Part shown: one piece after another, positions 61,161 to 64,000 of the stretch
How the letters are laid out: every line of letters begins with the position of its first letter
Position numbering within the stretch: the stretch's first letter is position 1
From: Sorangium cellulosum So ce56
Lineage (GTDB): Bacteria > Myxococcota_A > Polyangia > Polyangiales > Polyangiaceae
Length of the DNA: 64,000 bases
Assembly (NCBI RefSeq): GCF_000067165.1
Contig: NC_010162.1
Span: forward strand, 2,356,001 to 2,420,000
Direction: 5' to 3'
Notes under the pieces: model-generated
The model's database searches: none
What the model saw: only the letters and a program-made list of their open reading frames with translations
Told to the model about the DNA's origin: nothing
Translations under genes and position numbers: made by a program

Positions 61161-62192
61161 ATGGGTTCGTCCGTCCAACCCGAATCGCGTCCAGGTCGAG
61201 CCATGACTGCACCCAAGGACATCAGCTCGATGCACTCCAGAGGCTTCCTGCAGAAGCAGAGCAATCTGGATGCCATCAGGGCGATCGTGAAGGAGCGGCA
61301 AGCGTGGAACACCTTGCTCCGCGAGGAAGGGAACTTCACAGACTTCATGGAGCGCTGCAGTGCGCTGCTGGAGTACGTCGACAAGCTGAAGCTCGACTTC
61401 GACGACCTCTCCCTGGTGCACGAGGCGATCCTGGAACACGCGACCAGCATCGAGAACGAGCTCGAGGGGTACAACCGGGCCATCGACGACGATCTCGCGG
61501 TGGCGCGGCAGGTCCAGCGCGCCCTGCTGCCGGAGGCGAGCGGGGCCATCGCCTCCTCGTTCGACATGGCCATCTTCCACAAGCAGCTCGCCCAGGTCGG
61601 AGGAGACTACTACGACTTCTTCTACCTCCCCGGCGAGCGCCACGCGATAGGTGTTTACGATATCTCAGGCCACGGAGTATCGTCGGCGCTCATCATGGCG
61701 TTTCTGAAGGCGCAGTTCGCCCACGCTACCAAGCGGCTCGACAGCCCTGGGGCGATCGTGGACTGGGTGAATCGGAGCGCCTACTCGTTCCTCCGGGAGG
61801 TTCGCCGGTACGCGACGGTGAACTTCGTCATGTTTACTGACCGATTCCTCCGCTACGTCTCGGGCGGAGGGTACGGGCTCCTGGTCCGTCGCGGTACGCC
61901 TCGCTCGTTCAACCGGGTGAGCAACTTCATCGGTCTGCGCATCAAGCCATTTCACGAGTTCGAGCTGCCGTTCGAGGAGGATGACGTCCTCGCCTTGTAC
62001 ACAGACGGGATGTTCGAGGCGCAGGACGCGAGCGGGGAGATATATTCCGTGCAACGTCTCAACGAAATCGTCGTCAAGCACAGCGAGGAACCGGTGCAGG
62101 TGATCCTCGACCGGTGCATCGAGGACTACACGCGGTTCCGGGTGGCGGACGCCGACGACATCACACTGATCATCCTGCGAAGGTGCGCCTGA
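61161..62192 (+). CDS. Cytoplasmic PP2C (SpoIIE/RsbU-type) phosphatase
   Basis: 343 aa, no membrane segment. N-terminal helices/coiled coil (about 20-110), the QxxLLP-like entry VARQVQRALLPEA, then a PP2C domain with LAQVGGDYYDFF, IGVYDISGHGVSSAL, VLALYTDGMFEAQD and DADDITLIILRR. It should dephosphorylate STAS proteins and so reset the switch, independently of the membrane sensor phosphatase at 57825. ATG 61161 (six bases after the upstream stop) was preferred for coupling; ATG 61203 with AGGTCGAG upstream is an alternative. Its stop overlaps the next start (TGATG). Confidence 0.9.
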   Translation: MGSSVQPESRPGRAMTAPKDISSMHSRGFLQKQSNLDAIRAIVKERQAWNTLLREEGNFTDFMERCSALLEYVDKLKLDFDDLSLVHEAILEHATSIENELEGYNRAIDDDLAVARQVQRALLPEASGAIASSFDMAIFHKQLAQVGGDYYDFFYLPGERHAIGVYDISGHGVSSALIMAFLKAQFAHATKRLDSPGAIVDWVNRSAYSFLREVRRYATVNFVMFTDRFLRYVSGGGYGLLVRRGTPRSFNRVSNFIGLRIKPFHEFELPFEEDDVLALYTDGMFEAQDASGEIYSVQRLNEIVVKHSEEPVQVILDRCIEDYTRFRVADADDITLIILRRCA

Positions 62193-62683
62193 TGAAGCCC
62201 GAGAAGAATCATTCGCAGACGTCGGTCGGTGCATCGATATATATCTCTCCGATCGATCACATCACGGGCGACGTGGCCGGCCTGCTTGCGAACTTTTTGG
62301 ACGCGCTTCTGGTGAGGTTCTATCCCAGACGGATCTGCCAGAAGGTCAACGTGGTGGTCACGGAGCTGGTCACCAACGTGCTCCAGCACGGGACCGAGCG
62401 TGAGAGCGAGGTGCGGCTCGATCTGAGCATCGATCCGGATCGATTGCTCATCAAGGTATCCAACCGCGTTACGCCGGAAGAGTACCGGACCGTCAAGGCG
62501 GTATTCGACGAGATCTTCGCCGCGGAGGACCCGAGAGAGCTCTTTGCCAGGACGGTGCGCGAGCGGCGCAACGATCGACGCAGGGGCGGTCTAGGGCTCA
62601 TTCGGTTGACCGCCGAGAACAAATTCCATCTCTCGACGCAGTACGTCGATGGAATCCTCGTCGTCCAGGCTACTTTCCCTTGA
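62192..62683 (+). CDS. RsbW-like HATPase (switch kinase)
   Basis: 163 aa, soluble. GHKL ATPase motifs: VVVTELVTNVLQHG (N-box with E58 and N62), RLLIKVSNRV (G1-like region) and RRGGLGLIRLTAEN (G2 loop). This is the size and pattern of RsbW/SpoIIAB-type serine kinases that phosphorylate STAS antagonists. The ATG shares a base with the phosphatase stop. The STAS gene at 62718 follows closely, making a kinase/substrate pair that parallels the fused pair at 60237. Confidence 0.85.
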   Translation: MKPEKNHSQTSVGASIYISPIDHITGDVAGLLANFLDALLVRFYPRRICQKVNVVVTELVTNVLQHGTERESEVRLDLSIDPDRLLIKVSNRVTPEEYRTVKAVFDEIFAAEDPRELFARTVRERRNDRRRGGLGLIRLTAENKFHLSTQYVDGILVVQATFP

Positions 62684-62717
62684 AAAGGCTGCGTATGTTT
62701 TCCACGAAAGGTCGCGT

Positions 62718-63128
62718 ATGAAGGCTCTCAGCTATGGAGAAATCACGGATGGCGGGCTGAGCGTCTTTCAGTCGGTCGCCCGGCTCGATGACGACAACCG
62801 CCTCGTCTTGACCTTCGAGGGCGCTATCCGGATCGACAACCCGTACCGGTACCTGTCGAGCTACCTGGACGAGCTGGCCCGAGTCCTCCCGCAGCACCCG
62901 ATCACGTCCACGGTGATGGATTTCGTGAAGATGCGGTTCTGCAACTCGAACGGCTTCTACGTCATCATGGATATCGTGGACGCCGTGTACAACCTGGTGC
63001 CCGGCCGGGTGACCGTGCGGCGGATCCTCGACGATGACTGGCAGCACGAGACGCTGCCCATCCTGCTCAACCTGAACGAGGAGCACGTGGCCGCGCGGAC
63101 GACGTTCGAGGACGTCAAGGAGACCTAA
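62718..63128 (+). CDS. STAS-like protein (probable switch antagonist)
   Basis: 136 aa from ATG 62718, chosen because CGAAAGG lies six bases upstream, just after the kinase stop (62683). The core STMDFVKMRF-like strand is followed by CNSNGF, where S78 occupies the phosphoacceptor site. Residues EGAIRIDNPYRYLSSYLDEL form the first STAS helix region. It is expected to be phosphorylated by the HATPase encoded directly upstream and dephosphorylated by the PP2C enzymes. The target is unknown. Confidence 0.8.
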   Translation: MKALSYGEITDGGLSVFQSVARLDDDNRLVLTFEGAIRIDNPYRYLSSYLDELARVLPQHPITSTVMDFVKMRFCNSNGFYVIMDIVDAVYNLVPGRVTVRRILDDDWQHETLPILLNLNEEHVAARTTFEDVKET

Positions 63129-63162
63129 GCGTGGGGGTGTGGGCTGGGGAAGGCGACCGGCG

Positions 63163-64000
63163 ATGGGCACACCTGCGAACGAAGCGGACGTAGAGAGGTT
63201 CTTCGCTGTCTGTCCCGATCCGCTGTGTGTTCTGCGGAGCGATGGATCGTTCCTGCGCGTGAGCGGCGCCTGGGAGCGGACGCTCGGCCTCGGGACCGAG
63301 GATCTCGTCGGCCGGAGCCTCCTCGATCTCGTTCACCAGGACGACGTCGTCGCGACCCGGGAGCAGATGGAGCGGCTCCGCCAGGGGCCCGTCACGCTCG
63401 GGCTGGAGAACCGGTGCAGGAGCAGGAGCGGCCTCTACGTCTGGCTGTCGTGGTCGATGCTCTCGGTGCCGAGCGAGGGGCTCGTGTACGGGTGGGCGCG
63501 CAACGTGGGCAAGCAGAAGCGCCTGGAGCGGGCGCTGATGCAGCGGATCGAGACCAAGATGCTGGTCGCGTCGATCTCGGCCCATTTCATCAACGTGAAG
63601 CTTTCGGACGTCGACCGCGGCTTCCACTTGGCGCTCGCGGAGCTCGGCAAGGCGCTGCGCGCCGACAGGACGAGCCTGTTCCTCCTGGCGGAGGACGGGC
63701 GGCGGTTCCTGAACACGCACGAGTGGTGCGCCGACGGGGTGCCGTCGCTGCGCGCGGAGCGGGGAGTCGTGTCCAGGGACGTGTATCCGTGGCTCGTCGA
63801 GCGGCTGTTCCGCCTCGAGGTGTGCGACGTGCCGCGCGTGGCCGATCTGCCGGAGGAGGCAGCGAGCGAGCGGCGGGCCTTCACGGAGCTCGGGATCGCC
63901 TCGTTCGTCCGGATGCCTGCAGCGTACGCGGGGCGGCTCGTGGGCGTCGTGGGGCTCGACGCGGTGCGATCGACCCGCGCGTGGGACAAGAGCGTCCGGG
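63163..64000 (+). CDS. PAS-GAF sensor protein, partial (C-terminus beyond right edge)
   Basis: Open from ATG 63163 (GGGGAAGGCG upstream) to the end of the window, 279 codons. An N-terminal PAS domain covers about 1-115 (FFAVCPDPLCVLRSDGSFLRV, TEDLVGRSLLDLVHQDDV, ending in YGWARNVGKQKRLERAL). A GAF domain then begins at about 120 (LVASISAHFINVKLSDVDRGFHLALAELGKAL) and reaches the edge. A kinase, phosphatase or cyclase output probably lies beyond. It starts 35 bp after the STAS gene on the same strand and is likely the last visible member of the signalling operon. Confidence 0.85.
   Translation, partial: MGTPANEADVERFFAVCPDPLCVLRSDGSFLRVSGAWERTLGLGTEDLVGRSLLDLVHQDDVVATREQMERLRQGPVTLGLENRCRSRSGLYVWLSWSMLSVPSEGLVYGWARNVGKQKRLERALMQRIETKMLVASISAHFINVKLSDVDRGFHLALAELGKALRADRTSLFLLAEDGRRFLNTHEWCADGVPSLRAERGVVSRDVYPWLVERLFRLEVCDVPRVADLPEEAASERRAFTELGIASFVRMPAAYAGRLVGVVGLDAVRSTRAWDKSVR

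Overview
The window is chromosomal DNA from a very GC-rich bacterium with dense genes on both strands and strong G/C preference at third codon positions. The gene set points to a myxobacterium, most likely of the Sorangium/Polyangium group. It includes an imuA-imuB-dnaE2 mutasome with a LexA site of the Myxococcus type, Lys/Ala-rich histone-like and Cys-rich lipoproteins, a type 2 IPP isomerase, a YeaH-SpoVR pair, and many phosphatase, GAF, FHA and GGDEF signalling proteins. This assignment is an inference from content; no rRNA is present to confirm it. No insertion sequence, prophage, integrase or CRISPR array was seen.

Layout. 1-2.3 kb: two unknown minus-strand genes (the first cut by the window edge) and a TetR regulator. 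2.4-7.8 kb: a UdgX-type uracil-DNA glycosylase, the Kup potassium transporter, and two divergent citrate synthase homologues, one carrying an N-terminal DNA-binding domain. 8-14.1 kb: the imuA-imuB-dnaE2 translesion operon. 14.2-20.2 kb: a hybrid histidine kinase, then smc with a coupled unknown gene. 20.4-29.4 kb: an FmdB-type zinc-ribbon protein, a chorismate mutase/prephenate dehydratase-like protein, a lipoprotein, HrpB helicase, an amidase, tRNA-Pro, a glycosyltransferase and ribosomal protein S21. 29.7-34.9 kb: a peroxide-stress operon (PerR-like regulator, rubrerythrin, Fe-S/CCG protein, DUF3501) followed by a thioesterase, a PLD-like protein and RpiA. 35-45.9 kb: ArgH, an unknown protein, type 2 IPP isomerase, a GAF protein with a CheY-like receiver, an FHA-GGDEF diguanylate cyclase, a phosphoesterase and GlnE. 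46-55 kb: lipoproteins, a histone-like protein, and a YeaH-SpoVR-TPR operon. 56-64 kb: a same-strand signalling operon that continues past the right edge.

The most unusual locus is that last operon. It encodes two SpoIIE/RsbU-type PP2C phosphatases (one membrane-bound with a Cache-like sensor and HAMP), three HATPase-like switch domains and three STAS-like domains. One STAS-like domain is fused to a class I methyltransferase and lacks the usual phosphoacceptor serine. Another is fused behind its presumed kinase but keeps an internal ribosome site and ATG. The layout resembles partner-switching systems (RsbU/RsbW/RsbV, SiaABC, cyanobacterial slr1658/slr1659-like proteins), with a methyltransferase as a possible output. 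A good sigma-54-like promoter lies upstream.

Other points of interest are perfect palindromes between the two citrate synthases, an in-frame palindromic tandem repeat inside dnaE2, a hairpin that pairs the ribosome-binding site of the FmdB-type gene, and catalytic-residue changes in the second citrate synthase, the prephenate dehydratase domain and the IPP isomerase. All positions and motifs were read by eye; family names rest on recognised motifs, not on database searches.
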